From Thermorudis peleae (GTDB lineage Bacteria > Chloroflexota > Chloroflexia > Thermomicrobiales > Thermomicrobiaceae), in the NCBI RefSeq assembly GCF_000744775.1, contig NZ_JQMP01000003.1, forward strand, positions 992,001 through 1,056,000: DNA of 64,000 bases, in the 5' to 3' direction. Position numbers and translations under genes: made by a program. Under the pieces are notes generated by a model. The model did not search any database. It was given only the letters and a program-made list of their open reading frames with translations, and was not told where the DNA came from. Positions within the stretch are counted from its first letter, which is position 1. Each line of letters begins with the position of its first letter. Positions 46,490-56,193 of the stretch are shown one piece after another.

Positions 46490-47434
46490 ATGCGCGAGCA
46501 GGCTGATCTCGCAGTACTGATCGTAACGTGGAATAACGCATCCGTGATTGACGCTTGTCTTCGTTCGCTCGCTGAGGAGCTGCAAGCTAGCAAGCTCCGC
46601 GGAGATGTCCTGATCATAGACAATGCCTCGACAGATGGCACGCCCGCCCTTGTGCACAATCGCTATCCCTGGGTTCGCGTGATGGCATTGCCTGCAAACG
46701 AGGGGTTTGCGCGTGCGAACAACCGCGGGATACGCGACACGTCCGCCCCAGCGCTTCTCTTGCTGAACCCTGACACAGTGCTTTTGCCTGGCGCGCTTTC
46801 TGCCCTCTGGAGGGCACTCTGGGCAGCGCCGCATATCGGCCTTGTTGGTGCTTGCTTGCTTAATCCTGATGGATCATTGCAATCTGCAGGATATCGGTTC
46901 CCAGGCTTTATCCAGAACTTCTTTGATTTTTTCCCGCTGCACCAGCGTCTCATTGGCTCTCGGTTTAATGGTCGGTTTGGGCCAGGCGATGGCTTGACGC
47001 CGTTTGCCATTGATCATCCACTTGGCGCGTGCATGCTCGTGCGGCGAGAAGCAGTTGATCAGGTTGGGCTACTGGATGAGCGCTACTTCTATTACAGCGA
47101 GGAGATCGATTGGTGTCGGCGGATGCGGGCGCATGGCTGGACGGTGCTCACTGCGCCCGCTGCTCGTGTGATCCACTATGGCGGGTGGAGCAGCCGTCAG
47201 GTTTCGACTGCAAGCCTCTTGCAATTGCATCGCAGCCGGGCCCGCTATTTCCGTCGCTGGCATGGCCGACGTTTTGTCCGTGTGCTTTGGGGATTAGCTC
47301 TGTTGGCAACGGTGCGGGCCTGGCTTCAGGCATTGGTGTCACCGCGGCGTCAAGCACAACGTGTACAGCTCGAGCTATTGCATGAAATTGCACGTATCTA
47401 TGCAGATGCTGCGCGGACCGTCGACGATGACTGA
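46490..47434 (+). CDS. Glycosyltransferase family 2 (rhamnosyltransferase-like)
   Basis: A 314-residue GT2 enzyme of the WbbL type: V-L-I-V-T-W-N-N-A, I-I-D-N-A-S-T-D-G-T, L-L-L-N-P-D-T-V (the D-x-D-like metal site), and Y-Y-S-E-E-I-D-W-C-R-R with the catalytic E-x-x-D-W pattern. Similar enzymes add rhamnose or related sugars to surface polysaccharide precursors. AGGGGA precedes the ATG. First of three coupled glycosyltransferase genes. Confidence 0.88.
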   Translation: MREQADLAVLIVTWNNASVIDACLRSLAEELQASKLRGDVLIIDNASTDGTPALVHNRYPWVRVMALPANEGFARANNRGIRDTSAPALLLLNPDTVLLPGALSALWRALWAAPHIGLVGACLLNPDGSLQSAGYRFPGFIQNFFDFFPLHQRLIGSRFNGRFGPGDGLTPFAIDHPLGACMLVRREAVDQVGLLDERYFYYSEEIDWCRRMRAHGWTVLTAPAARVIHYGGWSSRQVSTASLLQLHRSRARYFRRWHGRRFVRVLWGLALLATVRAWLQALVSPRRQAQRVQLELLHEIARIYADAARTVDDD

Positions 47435-49181
47435 GCCTTTACCAATAACTGCCGTTATCTTGACGAAGAATGAAGCACGGCATCTACCCGGTTGCCTTGC
47501 AAGTGTTCAAGGGCTCGTGCGTCATGTGTTGGTTGTCGATAGTGGGAGCACCGATGGAACGGTGCAGCTTGCGCAGTCTACTGGGGCCGAGGTTGTGGAG
47601 CGTCCGTTCTCTGACTTTGCGAGTCAACGCAACGCGGCGCTTCAGCTTGTGCGTGACCCGTGGGTGCTCTTTCTCGATGCTGACGAACGCATTACTCCAG
47701 TTCTGGCTCGCGAAATACGACTTGCACTTCAGCATGTGAGGGACGAGGTCACTGGCTTTTGGCTTGCCCGGCAAAACTTTTTCTTCGGTCGTTGGGTTCG
47801 GGCTGGAGGATGGTGGCCGGACTATCAGCTTCGACTCTTTCGTGTTGGCCAGGGCCGTTATCGTCCTGATCAACTGGTCCATGAGGTTGTTGAACTTCAT
47901 GGCCACGCCCAGACGCTGCACGCACCGTTGCTCCATGTGAACTATGAGACTGTGGGCGAATTTGTTGCGAAGCAATTCGCTTACGCTCGGCTCGACGCCC
48001 AAGCTCGCCTACAAGCAGGATACCGGCCGCGCTTGCGGACATATCTTGGACAACCTGCGCGAGCGTTCTGGCGACGATTTGTGCAGCTACGTGGGTATCG
48101 TGATGGGCTGCTCGGCCTTTTCCTGGCAGGAACGCTTGCCACGGCTGAGCTCGTGGTCTGGTTACTGGTGCGTCGTGGTATGCACCAGCATCAACGCGAT
48201 GAATCCACGGTGCGTGTTGCGCTCGCGCCGCTCGATCCAACAATTTCCTGCTCCGTCGTGATTGTTAACTACAACGTCCGCGAGCATGTGCTTGCATGCC
48301 TGACATCGATCGCAGAAAGTTGTCGGTCGAGCGGGCTGAATGCTGAGGTGATTGTCGTCGATAACGCGTCGTCCGATGGATCAGTTGATGCGATCCAACA
48401 GCAATTTCCTTGGGCCCGTGTCATCGCTCTCCCGGAGAATCGGGGCTACGCCGCTGGTGTCAACGCCGGCATTCGTGCGGCACACGGCGCGTTCATCATT
48501 GTGCTGAATCCAGACACACGAATTGTTGGTGATGCGCTTGCTCAGCTTGTTGCGACGTTGCGTGATCATCCTGATGTTGGCGTTGTTGGACCACAGCTTC
48601 GGTATCCTGATGGACGCATTCAGCCATCCCGGCGCCGGTTTCCTACGTTGCTCACGGCTCTGCTTGAAAGTACAGTGATTCAGGACTATTGGCGAAATAA
48701 TCGGGTCCTTCGCCGCTACTATATGGCCGACTTCTCTGATGCTGAACCGCACGATGTCGATTGGCTTGTCGGCGCATGTCTCGGGGTTCGTCGACAAGTC
48801 ATTGAGCAAGTCGGGGGGATGGACGAGCGGTTCTTTCTCTATAGTGAGGAAGTTGAGTGGTGCTGGCGAATTCGTCGAGCTGGCTGGCGCATTGTCTATG
48901 AACCGCGCGCAGTCATTGTCCATGTCGAGGGGGCAAGCGCTGGCCAGGAGCCAGCACGGCGACAGATTGCTTTTGATACTGCCAAGGTGCAACTCTATGA
49001 CATACTCTATGGCCGTCCTCTTGCACAATTTGTCCGTGTTTTTCTGCTGAGTAATTACCTGGTGCGGATCGCGATTGAAGGCGGGAAATGGCTTTTGGGC
49101 CATAAGCGCGCCTTGCGCCGCCAGCGTGTCGTCCGCTACTGGCAAGCGTTTCGCTCCGGGCTGCGTCCGGCGAGTTGGTAG
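47427..49181 (+). CDS. Two-domain GT2-GT2 glycosyltransferase fusion
   Basis: A 584-residue protein made of two complete GT2 domains. The first (about 5-225) is of the WaaE/KdtX type: A-V-I-L-T-K-N-E-A-R-H-L, D-S-G-S-T-D-G-T and L-F-L-D-A-D-E-R-I. The second (about 252-545) is WbbL-like: V-V-I-V-N-Y-N-V-R, D-N-A-S-S-D-G-S, L-N-P-D-T-R-I and Y-S-E-E-V-E-W-C-W-R. It probably adds two successive sugars. ATG at 47427 overlaps the upstream GT2 stop by 8 bases; longer starts lie inside that gene. Confidence 0.88.
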   Translation: MTEPLPITAVILTKNEARHLPGCLASVQGLVRHVLVVDSGSTDGTVQLAQSTGAEVVERPFSDFASQRNAALQLVRDPWVLFLDADERITPVLAREIRLALQHVRDEVTGFWLARQNFFFGRWVRAGGWWPDYQLRLFRVGQGRYRPDQLVHEVVELHGHAQTLHAPLLHVNYETVGEFVAKQFAYARLDAQARLQAGYRPRLRTYLGQPARAFWRRFVQLRGYRDGLLGLFLAGTLATAELVVWLLVRRGMHQHQRDESTVRVALAPLDPTISCSVVIVNYNVREHVLACLTSIAESCRSSGLNAEVIVVDNASSDGSVDAIQQQFPWARVIALPENRGYAAGVNAGIRAAHGAFIIVLNPDTRIVGDALAQLVATLRDHPDVGVVGPQLRYPDGRIQPSRRRFPTLLTALLESTVIQDYWRNNRVLRRYYMADFSDAEPHDVDWLVGACLGVRRQVIEQVGGMDERFFLYSEEVEWCWRIRRAGWRIVYEPRAVIVHVEGASAGQEPARRQIAFDTAKVQLYDILYGRPLAQFVRVFLLSNYLVRIAIEGGKWLLGHKRALRRQRVVRYWQAFRSGLRPASW

Positions 49182-49188
49182 CAGGAAG

Positions 49189-50343
49189 ATGGTACGCGTG
49201 CTGATGGTCACCGGCGAATATCCGCCAATGCCTGGAGGCGTCGGTGATTATACGCGTTGCCTTGTTGACGCCCTTGAACGGCGTGGCTGCCGGTGTGGCG
49301 TCGTAACGGCTGTGCCAGCCGCCGGCCAGCAACATGTGATCGCTACCGCTCGACGCTGGGGGTGGTCGCTTATCCCACTTGTCCGACGAGCGGCGCACCA
49401 GATGCACGCCGATCTTGTACACATCCAGTATCAGGCTGGCGCCTTTGATCTCCATCCTGCGCCAACGATCCTGCCACTATTCGTTCGTCCAAGGCCTTGT
49501 GTCGTGACGTTTCATGACACGAACGTGCCTTATCTCTTCCCTAAGGCTGGTCCACTTCGACGTTGGGCGACGATCCTTCTTGCTCGACAAAGTGCGGCAG
49601 TTATTGCTACGAATCCGGAAGATGCGAGCGAACTCGCTGTGTGGCAAGCACGACAGCTGTACCGGGTGCCAATTGGCAGTAATATCCCAGTTTCCACCAA
49701 TACCTCTTTGGCAGAAGGAATGAAACTGCTTGAGCAGTTCCGAGCTAGCCGAAGGCCAACGATCGGTTTCTTTGGCTTTCTCACACCAGATAAAGGGATC
49801 GAGGTTTTGCTCACGGCCCTTGCGAAACTACCTGAGCCTCGGCCAGCCCTTGTCCTGATCGGCGGCTCCCAAGGAGCGACTGGCAAGGTTCATGGAGCGT
49901 ATGCTGCTGCAGTTGAACAACGTCTTGCCACCGCTCCGGTTCCGCTCTTGCGCACTGGCTACCTTGATGCTGAAGCAGTTGCTGCTGCGCTTGCAGCGGT
50001 TGATCTCGTTGTCTTGCCTTTTGCTGAGGGGGCAAGTCTGCGTCATGGCACACTCATTGCTGCACTAATGGCGGGGGCACCGGTGGTCACTACCACCCCG
50101 GCGCGGCTAGAGTGGATTGCACCACTGCGCGACCGCGAGCATTGTTGGCTTGTCCCGCCACGAGACCCCGAGGCCCTTGCCCATGCTATCCAGATGTTGC
50201 TTGCTGCTCCTCAGACGCGCCGACATCTTGGTGAAGCTGCCAAGCAACTCGCTGTTCATGCGTTTGCCTGGGAAACCATTGCGGACCAGCACATGACGAT
50301 CTATGAGACGGTGCTGAGTCCATCGCGCATGCCTCCAAATTGA
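49189..50343 (+). CDS. Glycosyltransferase family 4
   Basis: A 384-residue GT4 enzyme: N-terminal L-M-V-T-G-E-Y-P-P-M-P-G-G-V-G-D-Y, then V-H-I-Q-Y-Q-A-G and V-V-T-F-H-D-T. The second domain has I-G-F-F-G-F-L-T-P-D-K-G-I-E and a donor site around L-P-F-A-E-G-A-S-L-R-H-G-T. ATG at 49189 was chosen because the first conserved strand starts two residues later and GGAAG precedes it. Eight bases after the fusion glycosyltransferase, in the same unit. Confidence 0.87.
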   Translation: MVRVLMVTGEYPPMPGGVGDYTRCLVDALERRGCRCGVVTAVPAAGQQHVIATARRWGWSLIPLVRRAAHQMHADLVHIQYQAGAFDLHPAPTILPLFVRPRPCVVTFHDTNVPYLFPKAGPLRRWATILLARQSAAVIATNPEDASELAVWQARQLYRVPIGSNIPVSTNTSLAEGMKLLEQFRASRRPTIGFFGFLTPDKGIEVLLTALAKLPEPRPALVLIGGSQGATGKVHGAYAAAVEQRLATAPVPLLRTGYLDAEAVAAALAAVDLVVLPFAEGASLRHGTLIAALMAGAPVVTTTPARLEWIAPLRDREHCWLVPPRDPEALAHAIQMLLAAPQTRRHLGEAAKQLAVHAFAWETIADQHMTIYETVLSPSRMPPN

Positions 50344-50436
50344 CGAAGTCGCCATAGTACACTTGCTTGAGTGGCAGGCTGAAGAGCGGGCGAAGATGCT
50401 GTCTGCACCAGCGGACGTGAAACTAAGGAGGTCGAA

Positions 50437-50826
50437 ATGCGCTACTTCGTTAAAGGAGCAAAGGGGCAGCCTGCAAACGAAGTTGATGTTGAAACTGGTG
50501 CGGGGATTCTTTCGCGTGGCCGTCATGAAGGGCGACGCGTGGTTGAAGTGTTTGTGCTGCATCCAGATGGGCGAATTGATCGCTATCAGGAACGTGCTCG
50601 GCGCAAACTTGGTAGCAATGCCATTGTGAGCCGCACCTGGTTGGCCGAAACGTATCGTGTGGGCCAATCTCCTGAGTGGGGCGATGATCGGTATGTGCCT
50701 TCGCCTGAGGACGCGATTCGTGAGGCCACACCAGAGCCAGAGGCTGTTGTGCTCGTCCTGCTGGGCGCTGAGGAAGACGACGCACCGGTGCTGGAACAGT
50801 TGCTTGCCTTGCAAGCGCAGCGCTAG
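50437..50826 (+). CDS. Conserved-looking small protein of unknown function
   Basis: A 129-residue cytoplasmic protein. It begins M-R-Y-F-V-K-G-A-K-G, contains V-E-V-F-V-L-H-P-D-G-R-I-D-R-Y-Q-E-R-A-R-R-K, and ends with an acidic stretch and a helical tail. No family recognised. Strong ribosome site GGAGG 6 bases before the ATG, and normal codon use for the region. Followed after 19 bases by the DUF1015 gene, likely its operon partner. Confidence 0.7.
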   Translation: MRYFVKGAKGQPANEVDVETGAGILSRGRHEGRRVVEVFVLHPDGRIDRYQERARRKLGSNAIVSRTWLAETYRVGQSPEWGDDRYVPSPEDAIREATPEPEAVVLVLLGAEEDDAPVLEQLLALQAQR

Positions 50827-50845
50827 TGAGGGATGAGCTTATAGC

Positions 50846-52183
50846 GTGGACGGTCGCACTGGCGCTACGTGTCCTGAGCATGATGTAACTGAAGCAGTAC
50901 CCCGACTTCATGGGGAAGTGCGACTGTTGCCGTTTCGTGCCTTGCGATACAACCCCCACTATGTTGCTCAACTTAGCGCGATACTTGGCCCCCCGGACGA
51001 TTTTCGCTCTCATCGCCAAGCTCGTGAGCTTGGGCGAATGCATCCCTATCACAGCATATGGCTTGAGTTGCCGGATGAAGATGAAGAGCATTTTCGCGAA
51101 GCGCAACAACGCTTTATGCGGTGGCGAGCAGAGAACATCCTGGTGGAAGATCAGCATCCTGGGTTCTATCTCTACGCCCACCACTATCGTCGTCTTGGTT
51201 CCGCATATCGACGTCTGGGCATATTTGGCATTATCCCAGTGCAGGATGAAACGAGCCGGCCAACGTTACTTCCACATGAAGGAGTCATGCCGAGTGTTGT
51301 CGCTCGCCGACTTGCGCTTCGCCAAGCACTCAATGCCGATGTCAGCGCGATCTATGTCGTTGCCCAGGCTGAGGGGCGTCTGCGCTCGACGCTCGAAGAT
51401 CTGAGCACCAAAGCTGAACCTCTTCTTGATATTCACGATACGAAGGGTGAGCGGCACCAGCTTTGGGCAATTACTGATTCCGTGGCAATCCGTCTCCTTA
51501 CGCAGGTACTTGCGAATTCCCCGCTTGTTATCGCCGATGGGCACCATCGCTACGCTGCAGCACGTGCTGACTGGCATGCACGGCGCAGCAGTGGTGATCA
51601 ATACGCAGATGCGGCTGGCCTCGTCCTTGTCCACCTTGTCGATGCTGCAGATCCAGGCATCCAGCTTCGGCCAATTCATCGTCTGGTTCGTGGGCTCACG
51701 GCTGAGCGAGTACAGGCAGTGCTCGCAGCGTGCCGCCAGTACTGTGACGTGTTTGAGTTGAGTCCGCTCTATCCATTAACGGCTGAGCGCTTACAGCATA
51801 CCTTGGCAGCAGCACAATCAGTGCACGGCGTGATCTTTGTGCTTGCGTCGGCAGCGACGCAGCATGTCTATGCGCTTTACCAGTCCACCTCAGTTGCTGT
51901 CCCGAATGAGTTAGAAGTTGAGCGGTGTGAGCATTTCGTTATGGAACCGCTTCGGCGAGTCCTTGGTCTGCCGCCTGAGGCCGTAGGGTATGAGCCGGAA
52001 CTGGAGGGAGTTGTTCGCCATCTTGTGAGTGATCCAACGGCAGCGGCTGTTCTTTTGCGCCCTCCGCAATTGGCTGATGTGTTGGCTCGCGCTCAACTCG
52101 GTCGCCTTCTCCCTCCTAAATCCACCTCGTTCTACCCGAAGGTACCGCTTGGTCTACTCTTCCGAGCATTCGATGTCGACTAG
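50846..52183 (+). CDS. DUF1015 family protein
   Basis: A 445-residue DUF1015 protein. Family blocks: L-P-F-R-A-L-R-Y-N, H-P-Y-H-S-I-W-L-E-L-P, G-I-I-P-V-Q-D, H-E-G-V-M-P, and I-A-D-G-H-H-R-Y-A-A-A near residue 235. The DGHHR motif recalls a kinase- or ParB-like active site, and some members have been linked to serine metabolism. Here a class V aminotransferase gene lies 2.8 kb downstream, beyond mutS. GTG start at 50846. Confidence 0.85.
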   Translation: MDGRTGATCPEHDVTEAVPRLHGEVRLLPFRALRYNPHYVAQLSAILGPPDDFRSHRQARELGRMHPYHSIWLELPDEDEEHFREAQQRFMRWRAENILVEDQHPGFYLYAHHYRRLGSAYRRLGIFGIIPVQDETSRPTLLPHEGVMPSVVARRLALRQALNADVSAIYVVAQAEGRLRSTLEDLSTKAEPLLDIHDTKGERHQLWAITDSVAIRLLTQVLANSPLVIADGHHRYAAARADWHARRSSGDQYADAAGLVLVHLVDAADPGIQLRPIHRLVRGLTAERVQAVLAACRQYCDVFELSPLYPLTAERLQHTLAAAQSVHGVIFVLASAATQHVYALYQSTSVAVPNELEVERCEHFVMEPLRRVLGLPPEAVGYEPELEGVVRHLVSDPTAAAVLLRPPQLADVLARAQLGRLLPPKSTSFYPKVPLGLLFRAFDVD

Positions 52184-52267
52184 ATCCCGCTGACTAGACC
52201 ACCCACTCTCCCTGTCCGTACACTATCCTGAGCAGTGGGGGCCGGCAGCTGTGGGAGTGGGAGCGGA

Positions 52268-54880
52268 ATGAGCACACCAATCCGTCAGCAATATCTTGCC
52301 GTAAAGCGACAGTATCCTGACGCGATCGTATTCTTCCGCCTCGGTGATTTCTACGAGACATTTGATGAGGATGCCCACATCGCTGCATCAGTCCTCGACA
52401 TTACGCTGACGTCCCGTGAGATGGGTAAGGGGCAACGCGTGCCGATGGCTGGCATCCCCTACCATGCCGCTGAGGGATATATTGCTCGCTTGGTTAGTGC
52501 TGGCTACAAAGTTGCGCTGTGTGACCAGGTTGGCGAACCGGATGGTCGACATCTCGTCGAGCGTCGCGTAACTCGTGTGGTGACGCCGGGTACAGTAACC
52601 GATCCAGCGATGCTCGATGCTAGCCGTAATACTTATATCGCCGCAGTATTGCTTGAAGGCACGCGAGCTGGCCTCGCTGTCGCTGATGTCTCGACAGGAG
52701 AATTTGCGGTTACCGAACTGCTCGCTGAGCGTGCTGAACAGGTACAAGATCTGTTACGGCGTGAATTGCTCCGCCTGAGCCCTGCGGAAGTCATTCATCC
52801 GCAGTTGCCCGACGAAACGTCAGATGCATTGTGCGAGTGCTTACCAGAAGGTGTCTATCGAAGCCCAACCGACGCTGTAACATGGCGGCTGAACACTGCC
52901 GAAGCCGCACTTCGCGAGCATTTCCGTGTTGAGACACTTGAGGCATTTGGTTGTGCGGGAAAGCCTTTTGCCATTCGGGCGGCAGGGGCGCTGTTGCTCT
53001 ATCTCCAGGAGACGCAAAAGGGGAATCTCGCGCACATAACCGAGCTCGTAACGTATTCGCTTGACACGTTCATGACGCTCGATGCGCAAACGCGTCGTAA
53101 TCTCGAATTGGTTGAAAATCTCCGAGGAGAGCGCCGGCATTCGCTCATCGCAGTCCTTGACCAGACGTGTACTCCGATGGGGGCACGGTTCCTTCGTCGC
53201 TGGGTCAATCAACCGTTGCTCGATCTTGCTGCAATTCGTGCGCGACAGGATTGTGTTGCCGCGCTTGTTGGTGACGCATTGCTTCGTACACAGCTTCGTG
53301 AGCAACTGAAGCGTGTAGCAGATGTTGAGCGGCTTATCAACCGGGTCGTGACAGGTGCAGCCGGACCACGTGAAGTGCTGTCACTTGGCGTATCCCTGCG
53401 GACGTTGCCAGTTATCCAGCAGCTGGTTTCACGTGCTCCTGCGCTCTCAACCTATGCTGTACTACCAGATTGTCAAAATGTCGTGCGACTGATTGAGCAA
53501 GCTGTGGTTGATGATCCACCGGGGACGCTTGGACAAGGACAGGTCATCCGGCCGGGATTCAGTCCGGAGTTGGATGCGGTGCGTTCGTCGATACAAGAAG
53601 CGCGTACCTGGATTGCGAGCCTTGAACAGCGGGAACGCGAGCGTACCGGAATTAAGTCGCTCAAGGTTGGCTATAACAAGGTCTTTGGCTACTACATCGA
53701 GGTGAGCAACGCGAACCGGGCGCTTGTCCCACAGGATTACCAGCGGAAGCAGACGCTCGTTGGGGCTGAGCGCTACATAACCCCCGAGTTGAAGATCTAT
53801 GAACAACAAGTGCTGCACGCGGAAGAGCGCATCGCTGCACTTGAGGAGGATGCCTTTCGACGTGTGCTCGCAGAGGTTGCCAGTACTGCGGAACCGATCC
53901 GTCGTGCTGCGCGCTTGCTTGCTGAACTCGATGTGTTTGCCTCCCTTGCCGAAGTAGCAGTGCGCCGCCGTTACGTTCGCCCGGAGGTTGATGACAGTAC
54001 GGTGCTTGCTATCACTGGGGGGCGGCATCCGATCGTTGAAGCCGTGTTGGAATCGGGTCGCTTTGTTCCCAATGACACCTACCTTGATACAAGCGAGCAA
54101 CAAATTATGCTCCTGACTGGGCCCAACATGGCCGGCAAATCCACCTATCTTCGCCAAGTGGCATTGATTGTCCTTCTGGCACAGATCGGCTCGTTCGTGC
54201 CAGCTGAACAAGCCCGGATTGGTCTCGTTGATCGCATCTTTACCCGACTTGGCGCGCAAGATGATATTGCCAGCGGCCAGAGCACATTTATGGTCGAGAT
54301 GGTTGAAACGGCGGCGATCTTGCATCATGCAACACCGCGCTCACTTGTTGTTTTGGACGAAATTGGTCGCGGCACGAGCACGTATGACGGGCTCGCGATC
54401 GCCCGCGCGGTGATCGAGCACCTCCACAATAGCCAGCGACTCGGCTGCCGCACACTCTTTGCGACCCACTACCATGAGTTGACAGAACTTGAGCGGATTT
54501 TGCCGCGCGTGCGGAACTATCGCATGGACGTGCTTGAAGAAGGAGAGCGCGTGGTTTTCTTGCATCGTGTTGTTCCAGGGGGAGCCGACAAGAGCTACGG
54601 CATTCATGTTGCACAACTTGCCGGTATGCCGCGGGCGGTCGTGCGCCGGGCCCGTGAGATCCTTGCCGAGCTTGAACAAGGACCTGCTGCACAGGAAAAG
54701 GCACGCCGACGGGCCGCTCTCAGCCATGCCCAAGAACCGGTGATTCAACTCACGCTCTTTGGTCCGCCACACCCCGTGCTTGAAGAGCTCAAGCGGCTCG
54801 ATGTTGAAGCCCTTTCGCCAATCGAGGCATTGACGACGCTCTATGCGCTGCAACGCCGTCTTCGTGAAGAATCACCGTAG
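52268..54880 (+). CDS. mutS: DNA mismatch repair protein MutS
   Basis: Full-length 870-residue mismatch recognition ATPase. The N-terminal reading motif is F-F-R-L-G-D-F-Y-E-T-F (residues 26-36), with the mismatch-stacking Phe. Walker A G-P-N-M-A-G-K-S-T is near 617, Walker B L-V-V-L-D-E-I-G-R-G-T-S-T-Y-D-G follows, then F-A-T-H-Y-H-E-L. ATG at 52268 places the mismatch motif correctly and has GGAG upstream. No mutL in the window. Confidence 0.97.
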   Translation: MSTPIRQQYLAVKRQYPDAIVFFRLGDFYETFDEDAHIAASVLDITLTSREMGKGQRVPMAGIPYHAAEGYIARLVSAGYKVALCDQVGEPDGRHLVERRVTRVVTPGTVTDPAMLDASRNTYIAAVLLEGTRAGLAVADVSTGEFAVTELLAERAEQVQDLLRRELLRLSPAEVIHPQLPDETSDALCECLPEGVYRSPTDAVTWRLNTAEAALREHFRVETLEAFGCAGKPFAIRAAGALLLYLQETQKGNLAHITELVTYSLDTFMTLDAQTRRNLELVENLRGERRHSLIAVLDQTCTPMGARFLRRWVNQPLLDLAAIRARQDCVAALVGDALLRTQLREQLKRVADVERLINRVVTGAAGPREVLSLGVSLRTLPVIQQLVSRAPALSTYAVLPDCQNVVRLIEQAVVDDPPGTLGQGQVIRPGFSPELDAVRSSIQEARTWIASLEQRERERTGIKSLKVGYNKVFGYYIEVSNANRALVPQDYQRKQTLVGAERYITPELKIYEQQVLHAEERIAALEEDAFRRVLAEVASTAEPIRRAARLLAELDVFASLAEVAVRRRYVRPEVDDSTVLAITGGRHPIVEAVLESGRFVPNDTYLDTSEQQIMLLTGPNMAGKSTYLRQVALIVLLAQIGSFVPAEQARIGLVDRIFTRLGAQDDIASGQSTFMVEMVETAAILHHATPRSLVVLDEIGRGTSTYDGLAIARAVIEHLHNSQRLGCRTLFATHYHELTELERILPRVRNYRMDVLEEGERVVFLHRVVPGGADKSYGIHVAQLAGMPRAVVRRAREILAELEQGPAAQEKARRRAALSHAQEPVIQLTLFGPPHPVLEELKRLDVEALSPIEALTTLYALQRRLREESP

Positions 54881-54939
54881 GTGCAGCGTATGATGTAGGC
54901 TGCCAGCGCAGGTTGCGCATTCCGAAGGAGGGCATTCCG

Positions 54940-56046
54940 GTGCACCACAATAGTGATCCAACAAATTTGCGTATTGCTGGCCCAACGCCACTGCCGCCAG
55001 AAGTCATCACGGCATTGCAACGGCCGATGATTCCACATCGAGGTGAGGCGTTCCGCGCGCTGTTCCGTCAGCTTCTTGCACGACTTCGTCCAATGCATGG
55101 CACTGACGACGTTTTCGTGTTGCCTGGTACTGGCTCAGCTGGTTGGGAAATTGCCATTGTTAATACGCTGCAGCCAGGCGATGCCGTCCTTGCTGTGGTT
55201 GCGGGTGACTTTGGTGAGCGCTGGGCACGAGTGGCGAGCCGCTACGGTCTTGTGGTTCATCGGGTCGATGTCCCCTGGGGCCAGGCAGCGACGGCTGCTG
55301 TTGTCCAGTCTGGACTGGCTGCACATCCAGAGGTCCGGGCGATACTCTATACCTACAACGAGACCTCGACCGGCGTAGCCAATCCGCTGCGCGAAGTTGC
55401 AGCAATTGTCCGTCAGCATGGGGCGTTGCTCCTCGTCGATGCCGTGAGTGCTGTTGCTGGGATGCCGCTGGAGATGGATGCCTGGGGTGTCGATTTGGCT
55501 TTTAGTGGATCACAAAAGGCCTGGATGTGTCCGCCTGGCCTTGTGATCGTCGGTGTTGGACCACGGGTGTGGGAAGCGGCGAGCCGTGCCGGATTTCCCC
55601 GTGCTTTTTGGGATTTAGAAGAATATCGAGCACAAGCGCGACAAGGCGACATGCCAAGTACCGCACCACTCTCACTCATTTATGCGCTTGATGCTGCAGT
55701 CAGTTTGATCGAGCAGGAAGGGCTTGAGCACGTTTACGCGCGACATGCGCGCCTTGCGACACTCTTTCGTGATGGGGCACGGAAAGTGGGCTATCGGCTG
55801 TTTGCCGATCCCGCCTATGCTTCCCCGACCGTTACCGCCCTTGTACCTCCCGATGGCATCTCGGCTGGCGATGTGGTTCGGACACTACGTGAGCGCTTCG
55901 GAATTGAAATAAACGATGGCCAGGGCAAGCTGAAAGGGCACATCGTGCGTGTTGGTCATATGGGCTGGGTGCATGAACCGGAACTGCAACGCACGATCGA
56001 GGCGCTGTCAGCGGTTACCCGGCTTCAACAGACACGGCTCTCGTGA
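54940..56046 (+). CDS. Class V aminotransferase (alanine/serine-glyoxylate type)
   Basis: A 368-residue PLP enzyme. N-terminal L-R-I-A-G-P-T-P-L-P-P-E-V; the PLP lysine is K193 in F-S-G-S-Q-K-A-W-M-C-P-P-G; N-E-T-S-T-G-V and L-L-V-D-A-V-S-A-V-A-G complete the cofactor pocket. The closest groups are alanine- or serine-glyoxylate aminotransferase and the small subunit of some hydrogenases, with phosphoserine aminotransferase more distant. GTG 54940 lies 8 bases after GAAGGAGG. Confidence 0.88.
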   Translation: MHHNSDPTNLRIAGPTPLPPEVITALQRPMIPHRGEAFRALFRQLLARLRPMHGTDDVFVLPGTGSAGWEIAIVNTLQPGDAVLAVVAGDFGERWARVASRYGLVVHRVDVPWGQAATAAVVQSGLAAHPEVRAILYTYNETSTGVANPLREVAAIVRQHGALLLVDAVSAVAGMPLEMDAWGVDLAFSGSQKAWMCPPGLVIVGVGPRVWEAASRAGFPRAFWDLEEYRAQARQGDMPSTAPLSLIYALDAAVSLIEQEGLEHVYARHARLATLFRDGARKVGYRLFADPAYASPTVTALVPPDGISAGDVVRTLRERFGIEINDGQGKLKGHIVRVGHMGWVHEPELQRTIEALSAVTRLQQTRLS

Positions 56047-56072
56047 GGAGGGTGGCATCTGGCGCTGCCCTC

Positions 56073-56101
56073 TTGACGAGCGCGCATTGCTTCCGTATAG
56101 T
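56073..56101 (+). promoter_or_regulatory. Promoter of the DUF4397-sortase unit
   Basis: TTGACG (56073-56078) and TATAGT (56096-56101) are 17 bases apart, close to consensus, giving a leader of about 85 bases before the DUF4397 gene. Confidence 0.7.
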
Positions 56102-56193
56102 GCATAGTGAGTGCACTCAACGTAAGGCTTGTGGCGACGCGGCGCCAAGCGAAGAGAGTATAACAAAATATAGGTAGTCCAAAGGGGGAACGA

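Noticed and set aside
48381-49211. 276-codon minus-strand frame
   Set aside because: Shadow of the GT2 fusion gene, without a ribosome site or recognisable domain.
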